41,633 nt of DNA from a virus. Positions 1 to 6,177 of the stretch are shown here, piece after piece. The stretch lies in IMG/VR virus record IMGVR_UViG_3300011115_000294, positions 1-41,633 of that record; one strand, written 5' to 3'. How positions within the stretch are numbered: position 1 is the stretch's first letter; each line of letters starts with the position of its first letter. Below the pieces are notes generated by a model. That model was not told the DNA's origin and did no database searches. It saw only the letters and a program-made list of their open reading frames with translations. Position numbers and translations under genes: made by a program.

Positions 1-79
1 CCTTGTCTGCCAGAGGCAGAAGGTTTCTTTCAAAGTTTGCCTTTGCATCTGTTGATTCAAACCAATTTGGATATGTCAT
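1..79 (-). CDS. Methyltransferase, 5' fragment created by terminal overlap
   Basis: Read on the minus strand from an ATG at 79-77, this encodes the first 26 residues of the methyltransferase at 40941-41522 and runs off the window edge. It is the same gene seen twice because the window overlaps itself, not a second gene. The ribosome-binding sequence AGGAAGTT lies just upstream, as in the full copy. Confidence 0.85.
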   Translation of the reverse strand, partial: MTYPNWFESTDAKANFERNLLPLADK

Positions 80-100
80 AACTTCCTATTCTCTTTCATC

Positions 101-120
101 GGCTCGCCCTATGGCGAGCC
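101..120 (-). promoter_or_regulatory. Stem-loop in the methyltransferase leader
   Basis: A perfect 8-bp inverted repeat (GGCTCGCC / GGCGAGCC) with a 4-base loop lies about 22 bases upstream of the methyltransferase start, between that gene and the divergent nuclease gene. It repeats at 41544-41563. On the plus strand it is followed by only three T residues, and no plus-strand gene ends before it, so a 5'-leader stem-loop for the minus-strand gene seems likelier than a terminator. Confidence 0.5.
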
Positions 121-192
121 TTTCCCACCCACCACCCCTCTACCCTATACCAATGCTGGTAAAAAAGAAAGGCGTGTCGTTACCAAGTAATC

Positions 193-218
193 TTGGTCAC
201 TGCTGGTATCCTACTGGT
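193..218 (+). promoter_or_regulatory. Possible extended -10 promoter for a leaderless nuclease mRNA
   Basis: The ATG at 219 has no Shine-Dalgarno sequence, but a TGG-TATCCT extended -10-like element at 204-212 would place transcription start at or very near the A of that ATG. Leaderless mRNAs are common in Actinobacteria. No properly spaced -35 box is visible, so this is a weak prediction. Confidence 0.25.
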
Positions 219-413
219 ATGAATGAACTTCCTCCGCACCGCTCGTTTAGTCAGCTATCCACGTGGCAGTCCTGCCCTCAGAAATATTATCTGAGTAAGG
301 TAGCCATGGTTCCAGAAAAGCCCGCAGTATATCTTGCTGCTGGCTCCGCCGTCCATTCAATGTTGGAGTGGTTAAACCATGAGCTCTACCGACAACACTC
401 CACAGGGGATTGA
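219..413 (+). CDS. RecB/Cas4-like PD-(D/E)XK nuclease, N-terminal fragment
   Basis: This 64-residue product matches only the beginning of RecB/Cas4-type nucleases. It has a 'SFSQLSTWQSCPQKYY' helix containing C19, the first cysteine of the usual Fe-S cluster, then the GSAVH motif with H46. It stops at 411-413, where an intact family member would continue. The continuation is found in another frame from 587 onward: this fragment ends STGD and the downstream fragment resumes at LTTKWAEV. An ATG at 219 is chosen because homology begins shortly after it; an in-frame ATG at 153 would add an unlikely 22-residue extension. A small zinc-ribbon gene (379-609) occupies the break. The fragment may pair with the downstream part as a two-chain enzyme, or it may be a relic. 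Family identity is fairly secure; activity is unknown. Confidence 0.7.
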   Translation: MNELPPHRSFSQLSTWQSCPQKYYLSKVAMVPEKPAVYLAAGSAVHSMLEWLNHELYRQHSTGD

Positions 414-609
414 CCAACGTGGCGTACCCAGCAATGAGTGTATTAATTGCGGGAGTAACGTCCAAGTTATCAGAGCAATCTTCTCAGACTACGAACTAGT
501 TATGTGGTTCTTAGATTCTTTTTGTGCCAACTGTGGCTCACCAATGACAGCACCGACACCAGTAGATCACCCAGAATGGAACCCCGATGACTATCGATTT
601 GACAACTAA
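379..609 (+). CDS. Small zinc-ribbon protein inserted in the nuclease gene
   Basis: A 76-residue acidic protein with two CxxC knuckles (C21-C24 and C49-C52) that should bind one zinc ion, followed by a Pro/Asp-rich tail. Its ATG lies inside the 3' end of the nuclease N-terminal fragment, and its stop lies inside the 5' end of the C-terminal fragment, so it overlaps both by roughly 23-35 bases and is probably translated by coupling. It fills an insertion of about 188 bp relative to an uninterrupted nuclease. No specific family is recognised. It could be a DNA- or protein-binding accessory subunit holding the two nuclease halves together, which is speculation. Confidence 0.65.
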   Translation: MSSTDNTPQGIDQRGVPSNECINCGSNVQVIRAIFSDYELVMWFLDSFCANCGSPMTAPTPVDHPEWNPDDYRFDN

Positions 610-1264
610 GTGGGCTGAAGTATTTAATGACGCTGTTCTAGAAACAGAACAGAAGACTGGCATTCCCTCTACGGAGTGGAAGACAGCGGGACGCAAGACC
701 ACCTTGCGTCCTGATGGGGAAGATCTGCCCTTTTGGCAGAGCGATGGACTCAAGCAGGTTGAGGCGTACTATAACTGGTACAAACAATCTGGTTGGAAAA
801 TTGCAACAATGCCCGATGGTCGTCCTGGAATTGAATGGGCTGCTGATGTATTCTTCGGGGGTACACCAGTGCGTATGGTTGTTGATGCGATCTACCAAGT
901 AGGGGAAGACTTGGTTATCGTTGACTACAAGACAGGTTCTAGGACGCCCTTCGGTGCAATCCAAGCAGGTCTCTATGCCTCTGGTATTGAACGTAGTTAT
1001 GGCATCCGCCCTAAGTGGGGAGCCTTCTTCATGACTCGCAAAGGCGAGCTCGATGAATTGATTGACCTATCACATCTGTCAATGGAATATTTTGATTATG
1101 TATTTGGTGCGATGAACGCTTCCGTTTGGGAAGGTTGGTTCCCGCCATCAGTTGGTGACTCATGCAGGATGTGCAGTTTTACGGCACAATGTCCTGCAAT
1201 GGGTGGCAAAGATTTCCCATTACAAATCCAGGGAAAAAGAAAAGGAGATGAACTAGATGACTGA
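587..1264 (+). CDS. RecB/Cas4-like PD-(D/E)XK nuclease, C-terminal catalytic fragment
   Basis: A 225-residue protein carrying the catalytic half of a RecB/Cas4-type exonuclease: D100 in VVDAIY, D113-x-K115 in VDYKTG, and Q126 in IQAGLYA. A C-terminal cysteine trio (C193, C196, C202 in SCRMCSFTAQC) normally binds a 4Fe-4S cluster together with an N-terminal cysteine. That fourth cysteine is C19 of the separate protein encoded at 219-413. The family degrades or resects DNA ends during recombination-dependent replication. No clear ribosome-binding site precedes 587, so translation is probably coupled to the zinc-ribbon gene it overlaps. The downstream gene overlaps its end by 8 bases. Confidence 0.8.
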   Translation: MTIDLTTKWAEVFNDAVLETEQKTGIPSTEWKTAGRKTTLRPDGEDLPFWQSDGLKQVEAYYNWYKQSGWKIATMPDGRPGIEWAADVFFGGTPVRMVVDAIYQVGEDLVIVDYKTGSRTPFGAIQAGLYASGIERSYGIRPKWGAFFMTRKGELDELIDLSHLSMEYFDYVFGAMNASVWEGWFPPSVGDSCRMCSFTAQCPAMGGKDFPLQIQGKRKGDELDD

Positions 1265-1730
1265 ATCTATGTTCTCATATACAGGCAAGCTAAACTCAAC
1301 TGACCTATTCACCGTTCGCGGTAATAGTGTTAGCGAGTTCAGCGCAAATCTAACAGCAGCAGTAGAAGCAATTGCTTCCGCTACTGCGCTACAGCAATCA
1401 CTTAACAACCGCTCAGGTGGTGCGTCAGGTGGTGCATTTGCTGCTTCAGCAGCAGCAGTGCAAGTGCTACAAGATGCTGGTCTCAATCCAACTCCAGTTG
1501 CAGCAGGCACATCCGCTGCAGCAATTGAAGTAATCATGGATCGCTACGGTAATGAATGGACATATGGACATCCAGATGCACCAGCATTGCCAGACGGTCG
1601 AGGTAAGTATGCAAAGAAGAAGGGTACTTCCAAAGCTGGCAAGGCTTATGTTGGTTGGTTTGACCCAGCCAAGGGACCAAAGCCTTTTACTCCAGGTGCA
1701 GTAGAAGCAGAAACTATCTGGGCTAAGTAA
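1257..1730 (+). CDS. Phage protein between nuclease and ATPase, possible DNA-binding accessory
   Basis: 157 residues. The N-terminal half has short beta-like segments and an Ala-rich helix. The C-terminal part (about residues 92-140) reads MDRYGNEWTYG...KKKGTSKAGKAYVGWF, resembling the small 'tough-to-name' ribbon domain that ends many actinophage recombination or SSB-like proteins, but without zinc-binding cysteines. AAGGAG sits 11 bases before the ATG, and the gene overlaps the nuclease stop by 8 bases. Position between an exonuclease and a RecA-like ATPase suggests a single-strand-binding or loader role. No catalytic motif is visible and the function is inferred only from context. Confidence 0.6.
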   Translation: MTESMFSYTGKLNSTDLFTVRGNSVSEFSANLTAAVEAIASATALQQSLNNRSGGASGGAFAASAAAVQVLQDAGLNPTPVAAGTSAAAIEVIMDRYGNEWTYGHPDAPALPDGRGKYAKKKGTSKAGKAYVGWFDPAKGPKPFTPGAVEAETIWAK

Positions 1731-1732
1731 CA

Positions 1733-2566
1733 ATGCGTTCACTGTTGCAGGTAGTGGGAGTTGAATCTCCTGTTGGTCATATGCTTCCAGAGATATTGCC
1801 ACAACTTACTCAATCACAGGTAGTGTTTCGTCAAGCGCAATTGCATTTGATAGCAGCACAACCTGGTGGTGGTAAGACACTACTTGCACTGTGGTACGCA
1901 ATTAATTCTAAAGTTCCTTCGCTTTACTTTTCAGCTGACTCTGACTCCCGAACAATAGCCACTCGTGCAGGGGCAATCCTTATGGAGAGAGAAGTAGCAT
2001 ACGTTGAGAAGATGATGGACTCTGAAGCATCCGTTCTTTTAGAGGATGCACTCGCTGATGGTGCAGGGCATGTTCGATTCAACTTTGATCCGTCGCCTTC
2101 GTTAGAAGATATCGAAGAAGAAATAGAAGCTTGGATAGAACTGCACGGCTCTGCACCACAAGCAATCTTTGTAGACAACTTGATGAATGTTGCTTCAACA
2201 AGCGATAATGAATGGACTGCATTGCGTGATGCAATGTCAGCGTTCCACTATATGGCTCGTGAATACGAGTCAGCATTTATCGTTCTGCACCACGTATCCG
2301 AGAACGAGAAGATGTCTAAGCCTAACTATCCTGCTCCGCGTAAGGCATTGATGGGTAAGGTTGCAGCGTTACCAGAGTTAGTTCTTAGTGTTGCACTAGA
2401 CGGACAGGCAAACGCTTACCGCGTTGCTGTAGTGAAGAACCGACATGGTAAGGCTGACCCAACAGCAGAGATTTACATCTCGCTGTCAGCGGAGGCAAGC
2501 CATATGACTTTGTATAACTCACCTAGTGAATTGCAAAGAGCAAGGACTATGCGTCAATGGCAATAG
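1733..2566 (+). CDS. RecA/DnaB-fold ATPase (RepA-like replicative helicase)
   Basis: 277-residue P-loop ATPase. Walker A is QPGGGKT (residues 43-49), followed by a strand ending LYFSADSD. Walker B is AIFVDN with D149, and a sensor-like VLHHVSE follows near residue 185. This arrangement fits the single-domain RepA/KaiC/DnaB-C helicases used by phages to unwind DNA at forks. The DnaB N-terminal primase-interacting domain is absent. The gene starts two bases after the previous stop and overlaps the next gene by 10 bases, within a replication operon that also encodes separate CHC2 and TOPRIM primase proteins. It could alternatively be a recombinase-type ATPase; a hexameric helicase is favoured because a primase is nearby and no other helicase is seen. 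Confidence 0.8.
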   Translation: MRSLLQVVGVESPVGHMLPEILPQLTQSQVVFRQAQLHLIAAQPGGGKTLLALWYAINSKVPSLYFSADSDSRTIATRAGAILMEREVAYVEKMMDSEASVLLEDALADGAGHVRFNFDPSPSLEDIEEEIEAWIELHGSAPQAIFVDNLMNVASTSDNEWTALRDAMSAFHYMAREYESAFIVLHHVSENEKMSKPNYPAPRKALMGKVAALPELVLSVALDGQANAYRVAVVKNRHGKADPTAEIYISLSAEASHMTLYNSPSELQRARTMRQWQ

Positions 2567-3078
2567 ATATTGAACTTACTGAAAATGAAATTATGGATGC
2601 GTTATTATTTATCCACCGAGTAAGAGAGAATAAGAAACAGTATGAAGTTGTTGACAAAAAATTTGACAAGAACAATTCATCGTACTCGGTTAATCTTATG
2701 GGTCAGCTGGGTGAGATGGCGTGTGGCAAAGGACTTGGGTTACAGGTGGACAGATCGATTTCGCCGAGCGGTGATAATGGACACGACTTATCTACACCAC
2801 TGGGAAAAAATATACAAGTCAAGACATCGACATTAGATAAATTAATCTTTAATGCACCAGAGTTATTTGTATCTGACTATGCAGTATTGGTGCAGTTCTT
2901 TGGTGATAAACAATTGCCACATGTAGATAGTAAATTTTCAATACTTGGTTGGACGACACGAGAATTATTTCTTGCAAATCATTACAAGCATGACTATGGT
3001 TACGGCATCCGATTAGTCATGGACGCTAATCAACTACAACCAATAGAGGTGCTAATCAATGAAGTATCCAAACTTTAG
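2557..3078 (+). CDS. PD-(D/E)XK-like nuclease with a Q-x-K active site
   Basis: 173 residues with a helix GQLGEMAC, then an acidic turn GDNGHDL and a strand KNIQVKTS. This order (helix, Asp, strand with x-x-K) fits the restriction-endonuclease fold, with glutamine in place of the usual Asp/Glu before x-Lys. QxK variants are known among type II restriction enzymes. Other residues show no further domain. The gene overlaps both neighbours (ATPase upstream, WhiB downstream). A nicking or structure-specific nuclease role in replication or host-DNA breakdown is plausible; the substrate is unknown. Confidence 0.6.
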   Translation: MAIDIELTENEIMDALLFIHRVRENKKQYEVVDKKFDKNNSSYSVNLMGQLGEMACGKGLGLQVDRSISPSGDNGHDLSTPLGKNIQVKTSTLDKLIFNAPELFVSDYAVLVQFFGDKQLPHVDSKFSILGWTTRELFLANHYKHDYGYGIRLVMDANQLQPIEVLINEVSKL

Positions 3079-3316
3079 TGAAGCTTTATGTAAAGAGGTT
3101 GGCATTGAATTTTTTTATCCAGAAGATGATGTAAGCATTGTTCCAATAGCAAAAAAGATTTGCAGCAATTGTCCAGTGATTAAAGAATGTTTGGAGTGGG
3201 GTATGCGTCACGAAGCTTTTGGTATCTGGGGTGGCACAGTTCCTCGCGTTAGGATGCAGATGCGTAGACAACTTGGTATTCAATTAGAATCTATTCTTAG
3301 TTCGGACTATGTATGA
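3059..3316 (+). CDS. whiB: WhiB-family Fe-S transcriptional regulator
   Basis: 85 residues with all hallmarks of WhiB proteins: four cysteines (C11, C35, C38, C44) in the C-x(n)-CxxC-x5-C arrangement that binds a 4Fe-4S cluster, the turn GIWGG at 55-59, and a basic C-terminal stretch with several arginines for AT-hook-like DNA contact. WhiB proteins bind region 4 of the principal sigma factor and are confined to Actinobacteria and their phages. This is the best single marker of the host phylum. The gene overlaps the upstream nuclease gene by 20 bases and the downstream resolvase by 4 (ATGA). Likely role: redirecting host RNA polymerase early in infection. Confidence 0.93.
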   Translation: MKYPNFSEALCKEVGIEFFYPEDDVSIVPIAKKICSNCPVIKECLEWGMRHEAFGIWGGTVPRVRMQMRRQLGIQLESILSSDYV

Positions 3317-3666
3317 CAACACCAAGCAAACGTAAAGGCTCACAGTATGAGCGAGATGTAGTCAAGTGGCTAGTCTCGTATGGATTTCCATGCGCTGAAC
3401 GTGCGTATGGTGCAGGTCGTCACGACGACGTTGGTGATATTGATGGCATCGATGGCGTAGTGATAGAATGTAAGAACGAAAAGAAGATCACTCTCAGTGG
3501 CTATCTGCAAGAGCTCTCGGATGAGATGACTCATGCTGATGCTGAGACTGGCGTGGTGCTAATAAAAAAGCGTGGCACTACAAATGTCTCAGAGTCATAC
3601 GCGGTAATGCCCGCATGGCTCTGGGCTGATCTGCTAAAACAGGCAGGTTACAATGGACATAGGTAA
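3313..3666 (+). CDS. Holliday-junction-resolvase-like PD-(D/E)XK endonuclease
   Basis: 117 residues with E13 in the first helix (KGSQYERDV), D42 in GDIDGI and E52-C-K54 in VIECKN. This is the complete E...D...ExK active site of archaeal/phage Hjc-type resolvases. The size matches compact resolvases. The start ATG overlaps the WhiB stop by four bases (ATGA), so translation is coupled. It would cleave branched recombination or replication intermediates before packaging; endonuclease VII at 5890-6177 could do a similar job. Confidence 0.82.
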   Translation: MTTPSKRKGSQYERDVVKWLVSYGFPCAERAYGAGRHDDVGDIDGIDGVVIECKNEKKITLSGYLQELSDEMTHADAETGVVLIKKRGTTNVSESYAVMPAWLWADLLKQAGYNGHR

Positions 3667-3704
3667 GAAGGTGACAGTTACTTACCAACTGAAAAGAGGT
3701 AACT

Positions 3705-4082
3705 ATGCGGTTGATTGCAATAACCGTAGCAACAGTGACATTTATTTTAATGTCACCAGCGGAAGCAAACTCACCACTGCTGACTTTGGAAGCTCGCGTA
3801 ATGGCGATGGACAAGGAACCAGCAATAGAGTTTGCGATAAGCACAGTAACAATGGACAAACAAGAGGCAGCTTGTGCGAAGAAGATTGCGTACAAGGAAA
3901 GCCGATACAACGTGGACTCATACAACAAATCGAGTGGAGCACGTGGAGTATGGCAACTACTATGGGGACAACCCGAGTGGTCCATACTCAAACAAACATC
4001 AGAAGCACACGAGTATGTGCTTCATCGTTACGGAACTTGGTGCAAGGCATACAAGTTCCATCAAGAAAGGAATTGGTATTAA
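3705..4082 (+). CDS. Secreted SLT-type lytic transglycosylase (lysozyme fold)
   Basis: 125 residues. A signal peptide covers about residues 1-21 (MRLIAI core, small residues AEA before the likely cleavage). The mature part has the soluble-lytic-transglycosylase signature: catalytic E65 in YKESRYNV, SSGARGVWQL at 76-85, and a C-terminal RYGTWCKAYKFHQ helix. C57 and C113 could form a disulphide. AGAGGT lies five bases upstream of the ATG. A longer overlapping reading frame beginning at 3653 shows no such motifs and was rejected. The enzyme should be exported and cut peptidoglycan glycan strands. It lies in the replication operon, about 34 kb from the holin/endolysin cassette, so an early or wall-remodelling role is possible. 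Confidence 0.82.
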   Translation: MRLIAITVATVTFILMSPAEANSPLLTLEARVMAMDKEPAIEFAISTVTMDKQEAACAKKIAYKESRYNVDSYNKSSGARGVWQLLWGQPEWSILKQTSEAHEYVLHRYGTWCKAYKFHQERNWY

Positions 4083-4409
4083 GTGAACCAGCCTGAGTTT
4101 CTTGAAGCAGTCTTTAATCATTATGGATTGGACTTACCGCAAGGTGAGAAGTCTATTCTCTGTCCAGTGCATGACGACTCTCGTAAATCTGCTTCAGTTA
4201 ACTCAGACAAGGGCGTCTGGGTATGCTATGCATGTGCTGCTGGTGGTTCTGGTATACAGATCATCATGGCACGTGAACATTTAGCATACCCAGAAGCTCG
4301 GTCATGGGCTGAAAAAAATATTGGGAAAGAATCTTCTACTCCGATTGTTCACAATCGTCGCAGTAAGAAGAGTGGGCGGTGGACTCCACCAAGGCTACGA
4401 TCTCGATGA
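4083..4409 (+). CDS. CHC2 zinc-finger primase subunit
   Basis: 108 residues starting with GTG directly after the previous stop. It contains the CHC2 zinc ribbon of DnaG-type primases: C27-P-V-H30 and C48-Y-A-C51, followed by GGSGIQII, which in full primases leads to the RNA-polymerase core. That core is absent; the TOPRIM catalytic domain is encoded separately at 4933-5580. The protein should recognise initiation sites on single-stranded DNA. Its stop overlaps the start of the proteasome-like gene by 4 bases. The C-terminal 25 residues are Arg/Lys/Ser-rich and may be a DNA-contacting tail. Confidence 0.85.
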   Translation: MNQPEFLEAVFNHYGLDLPQGEKSILCPVHDDSRKSASVNSDKGVWVCYACAAGGSGIQIIMAREHLAYPEARSWAEKNIGKESSTPIVHNRRSKKSGRWTPPRLRSR

Positions 4410-4936
4410 CAACAATCATTGGTATTCAACAAGATAACGGCTGCATTCTTGCAGCCGATTCACGTACCACTGCAGGTGGTAGACCATACTCGCATCCGAT
4501 TATTACTAAGATTAGCAAGCGGGGTAAGTGGTTAGTTGCAGGTGCTGGTGATGTGCAACCATGTGATGTGATACAACATGTGTGGAAACCACCTGCAATC
4601 CCAGCTAACATAAAGGATGTGTATCACTTCATGATTACAACTGTTGCTCCAAGCATGAGGGATTGCATTAAGGAATCTGGTTACGTGCCAGACAAGGATG
4701 ATGCCGAGGCTGGGTTTGAGTTTATACTTGCGGTCAATGGAACCATCTATCAGGTAGACGATTCTTATTCTGTATACTTGCGTGACGATGGGCTCTATGG
4801 CGCAGGGTCAGGGTCAAGCTTTGCACTAGGCGCACTAGCAGGTGGTGCAACATGGAAACAAGCAATGCAGATTGCTGCTCGCAATGATGTATATACTGCA
4901 CCTCCATTCATTACACACAGGCAGGAGAAAGTATGA
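4406..4936 (+). CDS. Proteasome-beta/HslV-like N-terminal-threonine peptidase
   Basis: 176 residues from the ATG at 4406; an upstream in-frame ATG at 4379 would add 9 residues ahead of the conserved Met-Thr-Thr. After Met removal the chain begins TTIIGI, aligning with the mature N-terminus of proteasome beta subunits and HslV. It keeps D17 (AADSRTT), a lysine at 34 (TKI) matching Lys33, the WLVAGAGD strand, a glycine/serine turn YGAGSGSS (S135 in precursor numbering) matching the Ser129 region, and D161 matching Asp166. No propeptide is present, as in HslV. It lies between the two primase genes and overlaps both by four bases (ATGA), so all three are co-translated. No cognate ring ATPase or Pup-like protein is seen. 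It may self-assemble or associate with host components; the target is unknown. Confidence 0.85.
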   Translation: MTTIIGIQQDNGCILAADSRTTAGGRPYSHPIITKISKRGKWLVAGAGDVQPCDVIQHVWKPPAIPANIKDVYHFMITTVAPSMRDCIKESGYVPDKDDAEAGFEFILAVNGTIYQVDDSYSVYLRDDGLYGAGSGSSFALGALAGGATWKQAMQIAARNDVYTAPPFITHRQEKV

Positions 4937-5580
4937 AGACTAATCCCAAACTCATAGATCTCTGGACTAAGGCAGCACACCAGTATCACAACAGCCTTGC
5001 TGGTTCACCAGCAGAGGCTTACCTAACACAACGTGGCATCCTTGATGGAGCCGAAAAATTTTTGCTAGGTTACGTAGCCGAGGTAGCACCTGGTCATGAG
5101 GACAGACTTAGACATCACCTATCCATCCCCTATATAACAGAGGCTGGTGTAGTTGGGTTTAAGTTTCGTCGCATTGATGGCGGGGATCCTAAATACATGA
5201 TACCTACTGGTCAGAAGCACCACCTATACAATGTCAGTGCAATAGTTAATGCAGTTAGCCAAGTGCTAGTAGTAGAGGGAGAAATAGATGCGATTAGTGC
5301 GACTCTTGCTGGGTTCCCAGCGGTTGCCGTTGCTGGCGTCAATGCTTGGAAGCCTTATTTTAGTAGGTGTTTTGATGGGATTGGCACTGTTGTAATCTGT
5401 ACTGACAACGATGCTAAAGAGGATGGCTCTAACCCAGGGCAGGAACTTGCTCGTCGATTGCAGGATGCAATACCTCAAGCTGTCCGCGTGTCGCTACCGC
5501 CAGATAGCGATGTTAATAGTATAATTGTCAACCAAGGAGCGCAAGCATTAGCTGATTTAGTTAATGCAATTAACAACTGA
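4933..5580 (+). CDS. TOPRIM primase catalytic subunit
   Basis: 215 residues. The N-terminal part (WTKAAHQYHNSL...AEAYLTQRGI...GYV) matches the helical/RNA-polymerase-proximal segment of DnaG-like phage primases. The TOPRIM domain follows: VLVVEGEIDA with E115, then VICTDND with D158 and D160, which bind the catalytic metals, then a NPGQELARRL helix. GGAGAAAGT precedes the ATG and the start overlaps the upstream stop (ATGA). With the CHC2 protein at 4083-4409 it should form a two-chain primase making primers for the helicase-driven fork. Confidence 0.88.
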   Translation: MKTNPKLIDLWTKAAHQYHNSLAGSPAEAYLTQRGILDGAEKFLLGYVAEVAPGHEDRLRHHLSIPYITEAGVVGFKFRRIDGGDPKYMIPTGQKHHLYNVSAIVNAVSQVLVVEGEIDAISATLAGFPAVAVAGVNAWKPYFSRCFDGIGTVVICTDNDAKEDGSNPGQELARRLQDAIPQAVRVSLPPDSDVNSIIVNQGAQALADLVNAINN

Positions 5581-5591
5581 AAGGTGCTCCG

Positions 5592-5909
5592 TTGGCGACG
5601 AACAAACTAACCATAGATAACTTCCAAGAAGATGCTCAAGAAATTTATGATGAGCTTCTTGGTATCTTGGTAATGAAACAGATTGACTACGGACCACTTA
5701 ACATTTGGAATGCACCTGGCGGTGCTACGAATGGGTTGATGGTTCGCATGTCCGACAAACTTGAGCGACTTAAGAATCTTATATACAACTCCATCGAGCC
5801 CAACAACGAAGCTCTTGAAGATAGCTTCGTTGACATCGCTAACTACGCCATCATTGCTTTGATGGTAGAGCGGGGTATCTGGGAGAAGTATGCCACGCAA
5901 TCGAAATAA
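5592..5909 (+). CDS. Nmad1/DUF1599-like protein
   Basis: 105 residues from a TTG start preceded by AAAGGTG. The sequence K-Q-I-D-Y-G-P-L-N-I, G-L-M-V-R-M-S-D-K-x-x-R-L-x-N-L and DIANYAIIALM matches the small helical family often annotated as nucleotide-modification-associated domain 1. Members occur widely in phages near nucleotide-metabolism or DNA-modification genes, but their biochemical function is unsettled; a MazG-like all-helical nucleotide-binding fold has been proposed. The 3' end overlaps the endonuclease VII gene by 20 bases. Confidence 0.75.
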   Translation: MATNKLTIDNFQEDAQEIYDELLGILVMKQIDYGPLNIWNAPGGATNGLMVRMSDKLERLKNLIYNSIEPNNEALEDSFVDIANYAIIALMVERGIWEKYATQSK

Positions 5910-6177
5910 AACTTACAATGAGCAACGTGGTTCACGGATTCGTTCTTATGGTATTACCGTAGAACAATACGAAGAGATGCTTGAGTCACAAGGTGGTGGC
6001 TGTTACATCTGTGGTGCTAGTCCATCAGTTCGTGCGTTGGATATAGATCACGACCATCGTACTGGCAAGGTGCGTGGCTTACTCTGCTCTAATCACAACA
6101 GAGCATTAGGTTTATTGGGTGATGATCCCGATCTGTTACTTGCTGCACACACGTACTTGGTTAGGCAATATGTCTGA
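5890..6177 (+). CDS. Endonuclease VII-like (T4 gp49 type) resolvase
   Basis: 95 residues with the recombination endonuclease VII signature: C38-xx-C41, the catalytic DHDH at 53-56, RTGKVRGLLC with C66 and N-H-N-RALG. Canonical members have CxxCN where this one has C66-S-N-H69-N, so the fourth zinc ligand is probably histidine. The enzyme resolves branched DNA ahead of packaging. It overlaps the preceding gene by 20 bases and the sigma-like gene by 8. Confidence 0.88.
   Translation: MPRNRNKTYNEQRGSRIRSYGITVEQYEEMLESQGGGCYICGASPSVRALDIDHDHRTGKVRGLLCSNHNRALGLLGDDPDLLLAAHTYLVRQYV

Larger units (their letters stand above)
1..176. repeat. Terminal direct repeat, left copy
   Basis: These 176 bases recur at 41444-41619 with one difference (A at 127, G at 41570). 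This shows that the assembled sequence overlaps itself and that the genome is circular, or linear with permuted or redundant ends. The repeat contains the 5' end of the methyltransferase gene on the minus strand, a hairpin and the start of the plus-strand leader of the nuclease gene. A repeat this short is more often assembly overlap than a packaged terminal repeat. Confidence 0.95.

Noticed and set aside
1-176. Packaged direct terminal repeat (T7-like ends)
   Set aside because: Short length, one mismatch and a fold-back at the end fit assembly overlap of a circular contig better; physical ends cannot be told without read depth.
3-218. Upstream extension of the nuclease N-terminal frame to position 3
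   Set aside because: Bases 1-79 are the 5' end of the methyltransferase on the opposite strand, and no homology precedes the ATG at 219.
3653-4096. 147-residue open frame overlapping the transglycosylase
   Set aside because: Its protein is Ser/Thr/Arg-rich without motifs, while the other frame encodes a signal peptide and a complete SLT signature with a ribosome site.
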